Source: Pleomorphomonas sp. (GTDB lineage Bacteria > Pseudomonadota > Alphaproteobacteria > Rhizobiales > Pleomorphomonadaceae). From it: DNA of 57,364 bases. The stretch is taken from positions 1-57,364 of the forward strand of contig JARKNW010000127.1 in NCBI GenBank assembly GCA_029976075.1, read 5' to 3'. Made by a program: the position numbers and the translations under genes. The notes beneath the pieces were generated by a model. That model searched no databases, was not told the DNA's origin, and saw only the letters and a program-made list of their open reading frames with translations. Of the stretch, positions 17,340-25,783 are shown piece by piece; within the stretch, counting starts at the first letter, position 1, and each line of letters begins with the position of its first letter.

Positions 17340-18491
17340 ATGATCGAGGCGGTTGGGCCGATCAAGCGCAAGTTTGCTCCCTGGGACGATCCGGCGCTCA
17401 AGCCGTTCATCCGCTTTGAGAACGTCACCAAGCGCTTCGGTGATTTCACGGCAGTCGACAATCTCACGCTCGACATCTACGAGCGCGAGTTCTTTGCCCT
17501 CCTGGGCCCGTCGGGCTGTGGCAAGACGACGTTGATGCGCATGCTCGCCGGCTTCGAACAGCCGACCGAGGGACGTATCCTCCTCGATGGCAAGGACCTG
17601 TCCGGCATTCCGCCCTACAAGCGGCCGGTCAACATGATGTTTCAGTCCTATGCGCTCTTTCCGCATATGACGGTGGAGGGCAACATCGCCTTCGGCCTCA
17701 AGCAGGAAGGCATGGACACCTCCAGCATCAACACGCGCGTCGCCGAGATGCTCGAGTTGGTGAAGCTCGAGAAGTTCGCCAAGCGCAAGCCGCATCAGCT
17801 TTCCGGTGGACAGCGCCAGCGCGTGGCGCTTGCCCGCTCGCTCGCCAAGCGCCCCAAGGTGCTACTGCTCGATGAACCGCTCGGCGCGCTCGACAGGAAG
17901 CTGCGCGAGGAGACCCAGTTCGAACTGATGGATATCCAGGTCGAGCTCGGCATGACCTTCCTGATCGTCACCCACGATCAGGAAGAGGCGATGACGGTCT
18001 CCGATCGCATCGCCGTCATGAATCACGGTGTCATTGCCCAGATCGGCACTGCCTCGGAGATCTATGAGCAGCCAGCCACGCGATACGTTGCCGATTTCGT
18101 AGGCGATATCAACTTGATCGATGGCACCGTGTCGGCCGTGGACAATGGGGTCGCAACGCTCAATTGCGCCGGTGTCGATGCCACGATCATCGCCGAGACC
18201 GGAGCGGACTCCGTCACGGTCGGTGCCGAGGCTGGTTTCGCCATTCGCCCTGAGAAGGTTCAGATTTCGCTCGAAGCGCCACCCGCCGGCACGCCCAACG
18301 TGCTCTCCGGCGAAGTGTGGGATATCGGCTATCTCGGTGACATTTCGGTCTATCGCGTGCGCCTCGCGGGGGGCTCCATCGTCAAGGCGACCGTCGCCAA
18401 CCTGACGCGCATCGTGGAGCGTCCGATCACCTGGGAAGACAAGGTGTTCCTGACATGGCCGGCTGACGCCGGCGTCATCCTGCTGAACTGA
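17340..18491 (+). CDS. potG: Polyamine ABC transporter ATP-binding protein
   Basis: This 383-residue ATPase has Walker A GPSGCGKTT, Q-loop QSYALFPHMTV, signature LSGGQRQR, Walker B LLLDEPLGALD and the His switch of VTHDQEEA. A C-terminal TOBE region follows, with FAIRPEKVQIS and WDIGYLGDISVYRV. PotG/PotA proteins drive polyamine import with two permeases. I chose ATG 17340, with GAGGG about 10 bp upstream; an ATG at 17319 would add seven residues but has a poorer site, and the frame to 17238 overlaps the hairpin. It is followed 10 bp later by potH, whose ribosome site overlaps the potG stop. Confidence 0.93.
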   Translation: MIEAVGPIKRKFAPWDDPALKPFIRFENVTKRFGDFTAVDNLTLDIYEREFFALLGPSGCGKTTLMRMLAGFEQPTEGRILLDGKDLSGIPPYKRPVNMMFQSYALFPHMTVEGNIAFGLKQEGMDTSSINTRVAEMLELVKLEKFAKRKPHQLSGGQRQRVALARSLAKRPKVLLLDEPLGALDRKLREETQFELMDIQVELGMTFLIVTHDQEEAMTVSDRIAVMNHGVIAQIGTASEIYEQPATRYVADFVGDINLIDGTVSAVDNGVATLNCAGVDATIIAETGADSVTVGAEAGFAIRPEKVQISLEAPPAGTPNVLSGEVWDIGYLGDISVYRVRLAGGSIVKATVANLTRIVERPITWEDKVFLTWPADAGVILLN

Positions 18492-18501
18492 GGGAACGGC
18501 C

Positions 18502-19410
18502 ATGGCGGAGCGCGGGACGCAAGGATTGAGGCCTTTTGTCGCCAAGTGGGCGCTGGTCGCGGTTCCCTATGTCTGGAGTCTGCTGTTTTTCCTTGCGCCG
18601 TTTCTGATCATCTTCAAGATCTCGATGTCGCAGACGGCGATTGCCATGCCGCCGTATACGCCGGTGATCAACGCGCTCGGCGAGTTCTGGTCGAAGCTGT
18701 CGGATTTCTCTCTCGACAATTACGTCTTTCTCACAGAGGATCCGCTTTATTACTCGGCCTACCTTTCCAGTCTCAGGATTGCACTCGTTTCGACGGTGCT
18801 GCTGCTCATCGTTGGCTATCCGATTGCCTACGGGATGGCGCGGGCGCCCAAAAGCGTGCGAAACGCCCTGGTCATGGCGGTGATCCTGCCCTTCTGGACC
18901 AGCTTCCTGATCCGAGTCTACGCATGGATCGGCATTCTGAAGCCGGAGGGCCTGATTACCATTGCCTTGCAAGGGCTCGGCATCCTCGGGCCGGACCAGC
19001 AGATCCACGTCTACAATACGGAAACGGCTGTCTTCATCGGCATCGTATATTCCTACCTGCCGTTCATGGTGCTGCCGCTCTACGCGGCACTCGAGAAGCT
19101 GGATGCGACGCTTCTGGAGGCGGCGGCCGACTTGGGTTGTCCGCCAACCAAGTCCTTCTGGGTGATCACTTTTCCGCTATCGCTTCCCGGCGTCATCGCT
19201 GGCTGTTTCCTGTGCTTCATCCCGATCGTCGGCGAATTCGTCATTCCTGACCTGCTGGGCGGCTCCGAGACGTTGATGATCGGCAAGACGCTATGGGCGG
19301 AGTTCTTCAACAATCGCGATTGGCCGGTCTCTTCGGCGGTGGCGGTCGTGCTCTTGATCATCCTGGTGGTGCCGATCGTCATCTTCCAGAACCAGCAGAA
19401 GAAGGCCTGA
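18502..19410 (+). CDS. potH: Polyamine ABC transporter permease PotH
   Basis: The 302-residue inner-membrane protein has about six hydrophobic segments: VWSLLFFLAPFLIIFKI near the start, then VSTVLLLIVGYPIAYGM, LVMAVILPFWTSFLI, FIGIVYSYLPFMVLPLY, PGVIAGCFLCFIPIVGEFVI and VAVVLLIILVVPIVIF. The EAA loop that docks on the ATPase reads LLEAAADLGCPPTKSFWVITFPLSLPG. It is the first of two permeases in the potFGHI importer. The start ATG 18502 is 10 bp after the potG stop, with TGAGGGA serving as both stop and ribosome site. Polyamine specificity follows from PotF and the context. Confidence 0.93.
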   Translation: MAERGTQGLRPFVAKWALVAVPYVWSLLFFLAPFLIIFKISMSQTAIAMPPYTPVINALGEFWSKLSDFSLDNYVFLTEDPLYYSAYLSSLRIALVSTVLLLIVGYPIAYGMARAPKSVRNALVMAVILPFWTSFLIRVYAWIGILKPEGLITIALQGLGILGPDQQIHVYNTETAVFIGIVYSYLPFMVLPLYAALEKLDATLLEAAADLGCPPTKSFWVITFPLSLPGVIAGCFLCFIPIVGEFVIPDLLGGSETLMIGKTLWAEFFNNRDWPVSSAVAVVLLIILVVPIVIFQNQQKKA

Positions 19411-19420
19411 GGGGAGCGCC

Positions 19421-20242
19421 ATGAACAAGACGACGAGCTGGTTCAACGTAACCTCGCTGGTACTGGGCTTTGCGTTTCTCTACGTGCCGATCCTCATCCT
19501 TGTGGTCTATTCCTTCAACGCATCGAAGCTGGTGACGGTCTGGGGCGGCCTTTCGACGCGCTGGTATGTCGAACTCCTGCATGACGAGGCGATCATCGAC
19601 GCTGCGTGGGTGACCATCCGCGTCGGCATACTCTCGGCCTCGTTTGCTACCGTGCTTGGCACCATGGCGGCATTGGTCCTCGATCGGTATCGCAAGTTCC
19701 ATGGGCGCGCCTTGTTCTCCGGCATGGTCTACGCGCCGCTTGTCATGCCGGAAGTGATCACCGGCCTTTCGCTCCTGCTGCTGTTCGTCGCCATTGGCTT
19801 CGATCGCGGCTTTTGGACAGTGGTCATCGCACACACGACGCTCACCATGTGCTTCGTTGCGGTGGTGGTTCAGTCACGTCTCGTCACGCTCGATCGCAGC
19901 CTGGAAGAGGCGGCGCTCGATCTCGGCTGCCCTCCGGTGAAGACCTTCTTCCTGATTACCTTGCCGTTGATCCTGCCCGGCGTTGTTGCCGGCTGGATGC
20001 TGGCCTTCACCCTGTCGCTCGACGACCTTGTGATCGCGTCGTTCAATACCGGCCCTGGCGCCACCACGTTGCCGATCAAGATCTATTCGATGGTTCGGCT
20101 TGGAGTGACGCCTGAAATCAACGCCATCTCCACCATCCTGATTTCGGTCATCGCCATCGGCGTCATCGTGGCGTCCGTCATGTCGCACCGCTCGCAGGTG
20201 GAAAAGGAAAAGGCCGAGCGGGCGGTTTTTCTCGCCGGTTGA
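19421..20242 (+). CDS. potI: Polyamine ABC transporter permease PotI
   Basis: The 273-residue permease of the PotC/PotI group pairs with PotH. Hydrophobic segments include VTSLVLGFAFLYVPILILVVYSF, LSASFATVLGTMAALVL, ITGLSLLLLFVAIGF, MLAFTLSLDDLVIASF and ISTILISVIAIGVIVASVM. The EAA loop is EEAALDLGCPPVKTFFLITLPLILPG. FNTGPGATTLPIKIYSMVRLGVTPEIN is a PotC/PotI hallmark, given here only as a region near residues 205-230. The start follows GAGGGGAG, 10 bp after potH. It appears to end the operon; the 219 bp to bfr hold the bfr promoter and no clear T-run terminator. Confidence 0.93.
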   Translation: MNKTTSWFNVTSLVLGFAFLYVPILILVVYSFNASKLVTVWGGLSTRWYVELLHDEAIIDAAWVTIRVGILSASFATVLGTMAALVLDRYRKFHGRALFSGMVYAPLVMPEVITGLSLLLLFVAIGFDRGFWTVVIAHTTLTMCFVAVVVQSRLVTLDRSLEEAALDLGCPPVKTFFLITLPLILPGVVAGWMLAFTLSLDDLVIASFNTGPGATTLPIKIYSMVRLGVTPEINAISTILISVIAIGVIVASVMSHRSQVEKEKAERAVFLAG

Positions 20243-20431
20243 ACGCTGACTCCAGGGAAAATCGCCCTATGCTTCCCCGCTTGGTGGAGCGTGGAAGCCA
20301 AGTCGCATGCGCACGACACCGACCTCGGGTTAATTGCGACCGCGAGCCAATTGCTTCTAGATTGAACCTGGGTGAGCCGGACGGGCGCGCCCCACGTGAA
20401 GACAGCTTGCATTTCTTCCGACTTACCGTAA

Positions 20432-20448
20432 GTTAGAAGAATTCTAAC
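20432..20448 (+). promoter_or_regulatory. Irr-type iron control element (ICE box) before bfr
   Basis: GTTAGAAGAATTCTAAC has 7-bp arms around GAA and fits the alphaproteobacterial ICE core TTAGAA-N3-TTCTAA. It ends 1 bp before the AAGGAGG ribosome site and 13 bp before the start codon, which is unusually close. A second dyad, ACTTAC-C-GTAAGT (20421-20433), overlaps its left edge. Irr, stable when iron/heme is low, would be expected to block bfr here. Confidence 0.75.
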
Positions 20449-20461
20449 CAAGGAGGTTTTC

Positions 20462-20947
20462 ATGCGTGGGAATGAGAAGGTCATTGCGCGGCTCAACGAG
20501 GCGCTTTTCCTGGAGCTCGGCGCAGTCAACCAGTACTGGCTTCATTACCGACTCCTTGAGGATATGGGCGTCACCAAGTTTGCCAAGAAGGAACGCGAGG
20601 AATCCGTCGAGGAAATGCATCATGCCGACCGGCTGATTTCCCGCATCATTTTCCTCGAAGGGCACCCCAATCTCCAGACCATTCCGCCGCTTCGCATCGG
20701 CCAGACCGTCCGCGAAATCCTTGAGGCCGATCTTGCGGGGGAGATTGATGCCCGCAACTCCTATCGCGCCTCGCGGCTGCTTTGCGCCGAGGAAGGCGAC
20801 TATGTGTCGATGGAGCTATTCACCGATCTCCTGAAGGATGAGGAGGGGCATATCGACTTCCTGGAGTCGCAGATATCGCTTTATGACAAGATCGGCGAGG
20901 CAGCCTACATCCAGCTCAACGCGGACAGCACCGACAAGGTGGACTGA
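20462..20947 (+). CDS. bfr: Bacterioferritin
   Basis: The 161-residue four-helix protein starts [20 protein letters not shown] and contains [17 protein letters not shown] with the heme-ligand methionine expected near residue 52. Ferroxidase-type ligands are in place: Glu in LELGAVNQY, Glu and His in EEMHHAD, and Glu and His in [11 protein letters not shown]. Bfr forms a 24-mer cage that oxidises and stores iron, with heme between subunits. A perfect AAGGAGG lies 5 bp upstream, directly after an ICE box, so iron-responsive control by Irr is likely. It converges on bfd, which releases stored iron, with 43 bp between the stops. Confidence 0.95.
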   Translation: MRGNEKVIARLNEALFLELGAVNQYWLHYRLLEDMGVTKFAKKEREESVEEMHHADRLISRIIFLEGHPNLQTIPPLRIGQTVREILEADLAGEIDARNSYRASRLLCAEEGDYVSMELFTDLLKDEEGHIDFLESQISLYDKIGEAAYIQLNADSTDKVD

Positions 20948-20990
20948 TCCGTCTGCCCCAGGCGTCAATCAATCCGGTCGTTGCTGATGC

Positions 20991-21290
20991 TCAGGCATCG
21001 GCGGCGATCGGGGGGCAACGATGCTTTGCCAGATTGTCGCGATAGGCACGTTGCTGTTCGACGATCTGCTGCCGACGTTCGGCCAGATCGTCCGTGGCAA
21101 GACGCTTCTCGATATGCGCATTGATGACGTCGATGGCGAGCGGGAAGCAACCGCAGCAGCGACCGCGTGTTCCCAGGCGGCGGTAGACGAGGCCTGGCGT
21201 GATGACGCGCAGAGGCATCTCGGTCAGAAGTTCGTCGACGGCTCCCTGGATGTCTTCGACGGTCAGAACATTGCAGTGACAGACGATCAT
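20991..21290 (-). CDS. bfd: Bacterioferritin-associated ferredoxin
   Basis: The 99-residue [2Fe-2S] protein has the N-terminal MIVCHCNVLT with Cys4 and Cys6, and RCCGCFPLA with Cys45, Cys46 and Cys48, the BFD-like C-x-C...C-x2-C arrangement. Bfd passes electrons to bacterioferritin heme to reduce and mobilise stored iron. It is longer than E. coli Bfd by a charged C-terminal extension (about residues 65-99). I chose ATG 21290, with GGAG 8 bp upstream; the frame extends to 21338 without family residues. It is transcribed toward bfr. The Fur/RirA-like dyad at 21383-21401 lies 93 bp upstream. Confidence 0.9.
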   Translation of the reverse strand: MIVCHCNVLTVEDIQGAVDELLTEMPLRVITPGLVYRRLGTRGRCCGCFPLAIDVINAHIEKRLATDDLAERRQQIVEQQRAYRDNLAKHRCPPIAADA

Positions 21291-21382
21291 CGATGAACTC
21301 CGGGGCGCACCATTGGCGGCGCCTGTCGCTCTCCGCATTGCCGTTCATCTGAGGAGGAAAGACATCCTCGGCGGCACGCTTA

Positions 21383-21401
21383 GTTGATAATCATTCTCAA
21401 C
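21383..21401 (-). promoter_or_regulatory. Fur-box / RirA-type iron operator before bfd
   Basis: GTTGATAATCATTCTCAAC is a 19-bp dyad with one mismatched pair. It contains TGA-N9-TCA, the IRO/RirA-type pattern of rhizobia, and GATAATCATT of the classical Fur box. It is on the upstream side of bfd. Which regulator binds (RirA, Fur/Mur or another) cannot be settled by eye. Confidence 0.6.
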
Positions 21402-21500
21402 TTCATTTTCAAGCACGTGGAAACCCGTGGCCGTCGTCACAGACCTGGCGAGCGGCTGGCGCAATGCTGCCCGCTTGTCTCCAATCTACGATCTTTGCGT

Positions 21501-21533
21501 AAACAAACACCCGGCGGAGATGTCCGCCGGGTG
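21501..21533 (-). terminator. Rho-independent terminator of the PAS histidine kinase gene
   Basis: On the minus strand CACCCGGCGGA, a CATC loop and TCCGCCGGGTG form a perfect 11-bp stem, followed by TTTGTTT. It lies 28 bp after the kinase stop at 21561. Confidence 0.85.
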
Positions 21534-21560
21534 CCGCCGTTTCAAAAATCTGCGACTGTC

Positions 21561-24500
21561 TTACTCGGCGAGCACACGCGTCGAGGGGAACGTGATCTGG
21601 ATCATCGTTCCTTGACCGAGTGAGGAGTCGATCTGGAAAGAGGCACGATTGGCTTCGACCAGCGCCTTGGTGAGCGGCAAGCCGAGGCCGGTGCCGCCGC
21701 CAGTCCGTGACGTCGACAGTTGGCGGAACGGCTCCATCGCCTTGACGATGTCCCCTTCGCTCATGCCCTGACCGGTGTCGCGCACGCGAAGCACCACCTC
21801 GCCGGATTCCTCATAGAGCGTCGAGATGATCACCTGTCCACCAGCCGAGTTGAACTTCACGGCATTGGAAAGAAGATTCAGAATGATCTGCCGGAGGCTT
21901 CGATTGTCGGCCACGACCGGGGGCAGGCTTGAGGATAACGACGTCCGAATGATGATCCGCTCACGGTTGGCCTGCGGCTGCATCAGTGCGGCGCATTCCC
22001 GGACGACGTCGTTGAGGCCGACCGCCTCGAATGTCAGCTCGAGCTTGCCGGCTTCGATCTTCGAAAGATCGAGGAGGTCGTTGACCAGGCTCATGATATG
22101 CGTGCCCGACACATGGATGTCGCGCAGATATTCCTTGTAGCGATCGTTGCCGACCGGACCGAAGCGCTCCTCCATCATCACCTCGGAGAACCCGATGATG
22201 GCGTTGAGCGGCGTACGAATCTCGTGGCTCATCTTCGCCAGGAAATCGGATTTTTGCGACGAGGCGTTCTCCGCCGCCTTCTTGGCTGACGTCAGTTCTT
22301 CTTCAGCCCGTTTCCACTGGGTGATGTCACGCAGCACAGCGCAGAACTTGGTGGTCGAGACCCGCCCCACGGTCATGAACAGCGGAACCAGCCCACCTCC
22401 ATCCACCCGGCCGATCACCTCTCGTCCGTCATTGAGAACGCTGGACAGCGCATTGCGTCCGAGGCCGTCGAGATAGTCGAGGGCAGAACGGTGGCTTTCC
22501 GGCGCCAGCAGGTCGACGAAGGCCATGCCGATCATGTGAGAACGCTCGTTGCCGAACAACGCTTCTGCGGACTTGTTCGCGCCGATCACCAAACCCTTGT
22601 GATCGAGTACCAAGACGCCATCGGTGGCCGTATCGAGAATGGCCTCCAAGTCCTCGGCCCGTTGCTCGGCGATAGCCAGGCGATCGCGACTGGTGGCGGC
22701 AACCGTTTCCTGTACCACCAGCAGCGAGGCAATCCCTCCGCCCAGAGGAAGCGAATGCAGTTTCGCCGAAACCGGGATCTCGACGCCGTCGCGCCGCCGG
22801 ATGGCCGGGATGGCCGCATCGCGATTGAGCGCGGCTCCTTCGAAGACTTGTGCAAACCCGCCGTCCGCATCAATCGAGGCAACGTCGGCGTATCCACAAA
22901 GGTCAAGGAATGCCCTGTTGGCATGAATGATGTCGCCGCCCTTCAGGATCGCGAGCGCCACCGGCAACTTGTCCAGAAGGGCGATGTCGATGGTCGGGCC
23001 GGCCTCTGCCGGTTCCTCTGTCTTGCGGACGCCGGCGGGCATCTGCGGGACAACGGTCCTGTCCGTCGGCTCCCCGAGGAGGCGTGGCCCGAAAGCATCG
23101 GCCAAGGCTTCGGCAATCTTGTCGAAGGCATCGCGCTCTGGCTTGGAAAGCGCGTTAGCCTTGTCGCCGGAAAGGCTCGCCAAAGTGGTGCGGACAGCGG
23201 AAACCGGGGAGGAGGTGACGTCGGTGACCGGTGAGACGGGCGGCTCGGAATCGTCGGCGTCCGCTGAGCCTTCATCTCCCGGTGGTGTAACGATAGGCAG
23301 CGGCTCAGGCAACGTATCCGTCTCGGCCGCCGCCTCATCACGCAACACCGCATCGCTTTCGGCGATTTCGTCTTCCACGGCCGCCACCGTCGGGGGGGCG
23401 GCATCCTCGGTCTCTTCCGCAGAAGACACCGGTTCGGCGAGACCATCGCCCTCGATCGCCTCGAACGTGCCCGTGGCGGGTTCTGCGGGCGGGCCGACGG
23501 TCACATCTTCGGCGGCAGCTTCATTATCAAGGTTGTTGCGGTCATCAGTGTGGATTGGCGCTATGGCTTCGACGGCGTCATCCAGAACCTCGGTATCACC
23601 CAGAGCGTCGGTTCCACTCGGAACCTCGGCTTCGGCCGGCAGGGAAACCGAGCCTTGTTCGGCAACATCGGTTGCATCAAGCTCATCCAGCTCCACCGGT
23701 TGGACGTCGGGTTCGCCACCCGTTGCGTTCTCGATCTGCCGCGACGCATCTGCGCGCGCGGCGTTGCCCGTTACTGGCACGTCGTCGCTGCTCTCGGAGA
23801 ATGCATCAGAGGCAACTACGTTCGCATCCCCGGATATGACGCTCTCGGTGGTCTCGACGAAGGTGCTTTCAGGTTCGCTAGCGCCAATCGGCGGAAGCGG
23901 CTGGGACTCTTCCGGTTCCGAAGCGGCGATGGGCTTCACGGGAACCGGTGCCTCGAAGGCCGCGCCAGTCTTCAGCACGCCGAACCCGCGATAGCCCCGG
24001 AAGGACCGCTCGCGGCCGAAGACGGGCATGCCGGCCAGATCGGCAGGAACCCGCAGGCTCTGCCCCTCGACTGGCCAGTCGACGGTCAGGCCGGTGAATG
24101 TGTCCCGGTGACCCAACGCTTCGGCAATTCGTCCTGCCGGATCAAACTCGAGCCGACTGGCGACCTCGGCCCATGTGCGGCCGAGAATATCCGCCATTGC
24201 AGGGCCGACCGTCGTGGCGAGGTCAGCCGAAACGAAGGTGAAGGCCAACAGTGGGTCCAGCTCGAAGACGAAACGCACAGCCCGACCATGGTCGGGAAAC
24301 GCGAATGCCGATGTAACAGGCGCTTGTTGTTCTTCCGACGCCTCGGATGGGGGTGTCCCAACGTCTATGATCGGTTCGGCAGGTGCTCCCCCTGCAACAG
24401 GCAAAGTCTCCGCCGCTTGGAATGATTCGACTTCAGCGCCGGCCTCCTCGTCATCGACCGATTCCGGGAGGATGCCCTCAACAGGCTCGGCGAAAACCAG

Positions 24501-25229
24501 CTCCTCCACGACCTCTTCGGTGTCCGCGCTCAGTTTGGTGGGGGCTTCATCTGCGATGGTGCTCGCGCTGGCCTCAGATACCTGTTCTGGCGTCTCGCCG
24601 GTCATCTCTGGAACCAGGGGTTCTGCCAAGCAGGCAACGGCTTCATTGCTCTCAGCAAAAGGCTCGGACGGAGCGCTCTCAGACTCAGCCTCGCTCCATT
24701 CGGCGGTGTCAGCTTCGGGTGCTGGTTCGGCTATCTCTGCGGTCTCGGGGGACGTGTCCTTCGGTGCGACATCGGCATCCTGGCTGGACTCGGGCACAAC
24801 TTCGGCGGGCGCCGTGGCGGCCAGGGCCGCAAAGGCGCCGACCGGGTCTCCGGCGAGCGAGCCCGTGCCATCGATAATGGTCAGCAGAACGGCCTTTGTG
24901 CCATCAACCACGACCCGGCTCGCCTTGCAGACGGTTGGTCGCGGCAACAAGCCGCGCTGCAATGGCAGTCGTTCGATCCGATCCTGGCCGCTCGCCAGAG
25001 TATCGTCCAACGTGCTGATACGGCGAGCGAAGGGGGAGGCCGGAGAGAAGCGCAATCCGGCCAGCTTTTCGACCGTTGCAACGCCGAAGAAGGCCGCACC
25101 GGCAGCATTGGCCCAGAGCAACCGGCTTCCGGTCCGCTCAACCACCATCGCCGGACGCGTATCGGCAATCAGCGGCCCAACGTCTTCCGTCTGGCTCAAG
25201 ACTTTGAACATATCTGCTCCGCCGGACAT
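21561..25229 (-). CDS. Large multi-PAS sensor histidine kinase, PdhS/PleC-like
   Basis: The protein has 1222 residues and no evident membrane segment. A PAS-like region occupies about 10-100 and another PAS-like block lies in the middle (VRFVFELDPLLAFTFVSADL). Two PAS domains lie at about 780-990 (LAILKGGDIIHANRAFLDLCGY; LDTATDGVLVLDHKGLVIGA). The HisKA H-box is KMSHEIRTPLNAIIGFSEVM with His1002; the ATPase domain has Asn1122 in LLSNAVKF, DTGQG and GTGLGLPL. The H-box resembles PleC, DivJ and PdhS, which act on DivK in the CtrA cell-cycle pathway; that role is inferred. About 140-320 and 440-760 are extremely Glu/Ala/Ser/Asp-rich linkers. ATG 25229 has GGTGGAG upstream. Confidence 0.85.
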   Translation of the reverse strand: MSGGADMFKVLSQTEDVGPLIADTRPAMVVERTGSRLLWANAAGAAFFGVATVEKLAGLRFSPASPFARRISTLDDTLASGQDRIERLPLQRGLLPRPTVCKASRVVVDGTKAVLLTIIDGTGSLAGDPVGAFAALAATAPAEVVPESSQDADVAPKDTSPETAEIAEPAPEADTAEWSEAESESAPSEPFAESNEAVACLAEPLVPEMTGETPEQVSEASASTIADEAPTKLSADTEEVVEELVFAEPVEGILPESVDDEEAGAEVESFQAAETLPVAGGAPAEPIIDVGTPPSEASEEQQAPVTSAFAFPDHGRAVRFVFELDPLLAFTFVSADLATTVGPAMADILGRTWAEVASRLEFDPAGRIAEALGHRDTFTGLTVDWPVEGQSLRVPADLAGMPVFGRERSFRGYRGFGVLKTGAAFEAPVPVKPIAASEPEESQPLPPIGASEPESTFVETTESVISGDANVVASDAFSESSDDVPVTGNAARADASRQIENATGGEPDVQPVELDELDATDVAEQGSVSLPAEAEVPSGTDALGDTEVLDDAVEAIAPIHTDDRNNLDNEAAAEDVTVGPPAEPATGTFEAIEGDGLAEPVSSAEETEDAAPPTVAAVEDEIAESDAVLRDEAAAETDTLPEPLPIVTPPGDEGSADADDSEPPVSPVTDVTSSPVSAVRTTLASLSGDKANALSKPERDAFDKIAEALADAFGPRLLGEPTDRTVVPQMPAGVRKTEEPAEAGPTIDIALLDKLPVALAILKGGDIIHANRAFLDLCGYADVASIDADGGFAQVFEGAALNRDAAIPAIRRRDGVEIPVSAKLHSLPLGGGIASLLVVQETVAATSRDRLAIAEQRAEDLEAILDTATDGVLVLDHKGLVIGANKSAEALFGNERSHMIGMAFVDLLAPESHRSALDYLDGLGRNALSSVLNDGREVIGRVDGGGLVPLFMTVGRVSTTKFCAVLRDITQWKRAEEELTSAKKAAENASSQKSDFLAKMSHEIRTPLNAIIGFSEVMMEERFGPVGNDRYKEYLRDIHVSGTHIMSLVNDLLDLSKIEAGKLELTFEAVGLNDVVRECAALMQPQANRERIIIRTSLSSSLPPVVADNRSLRQIILNLLSNAVKFNSAGGQVIISTLYEESGEVVLRVRDTGQGMSEGDIVKAMEPFRQLSTSRTGGGTGLGLPLTKALVEANRASFQIDSSLGQGTMIQITFPSTRVLAE

Positions 25230-25783
25230 GTCGCGTCTCCACCTTTCCCGACACCGGGCGTGATGGCCGGCACGCCGACAGTATAACGCCGCCGCATCCG
25301 ACCAACTGAGCGAGCCCAATATCCAAACACCGGCCCGTACAGCTTTTTCAGTCAACCATACGTTAATAATATGGCGCCGATGCGAGCGCTACAGTGCATT
25401 TAATGGCTAAGGCGGCAACCTCTCAATAACCTTAACATCAATATCTCATCAAAATCTTTGTTATCTGGATTGTCGTTAAGACGTCTACGCCTTCCGGTGG
25501 AACGCCGTTTTGCGCCAAGGGGATGCGGGGAAAGATATTTCCACCGCGGCAAAACGCTCGCTCAAATGGCGCATTTCTCCGGAAAATGACGCTCTTGCTT
25601 TGCAGCTTGATTTTGGCCTCGGGCCTAGACAGCCAGGCCATCATCGGATTGCTCGTTTTCGTTGAACAATACCCCCCTTCGACTACCTATTCACTATTTC
25701 GGCAAGGATTTTGGTCAAGGATGCCGCCCTGCGCAGCTGTCGGCCAAGTCTGACAGCAATAGGGTAACAGGTAGGCGATAGCC
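25230..25783. other. Divergent gene-free region, histidine kinase / EIIC-EAL
   Basis: These 554 bp hold no frame I can support. About 25360-25480 is AT-richer with several TTAA elements (for example CGTTAATAATATGG and CCTTAACATC); these resemble CtrA half sites but I see no perfect TTAA-N7-TTAA. There is a small dyad, GGAAA-GATA-TTTCC, at 25529-25542. Promoters for both flanking genes should be here. Confidence 0.4.

Noticed and set aside
22927..23994. Ser-rich 355-codon open frame opposite the histidine kinase
   Set aside because: It is the complement of the Glu/Ala/Asp-rich linker codons; the kinase frame has domains and a terminator.
25360..25480. CtrA-like TTAA elements before the histidine kinase
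   Set aside because: Only half sites; no clean TTAA-N7-TTAA pair, so I do not call a CtrA box.
25523..25753. 76-codon frame with a hydrophobic stretch upstream of the EIIC-EAL gene
   Set aside because: A short hydrophobic segment is visible, but there is no clear ribosome site or family; it may be chance in an AT-richer promoter region.
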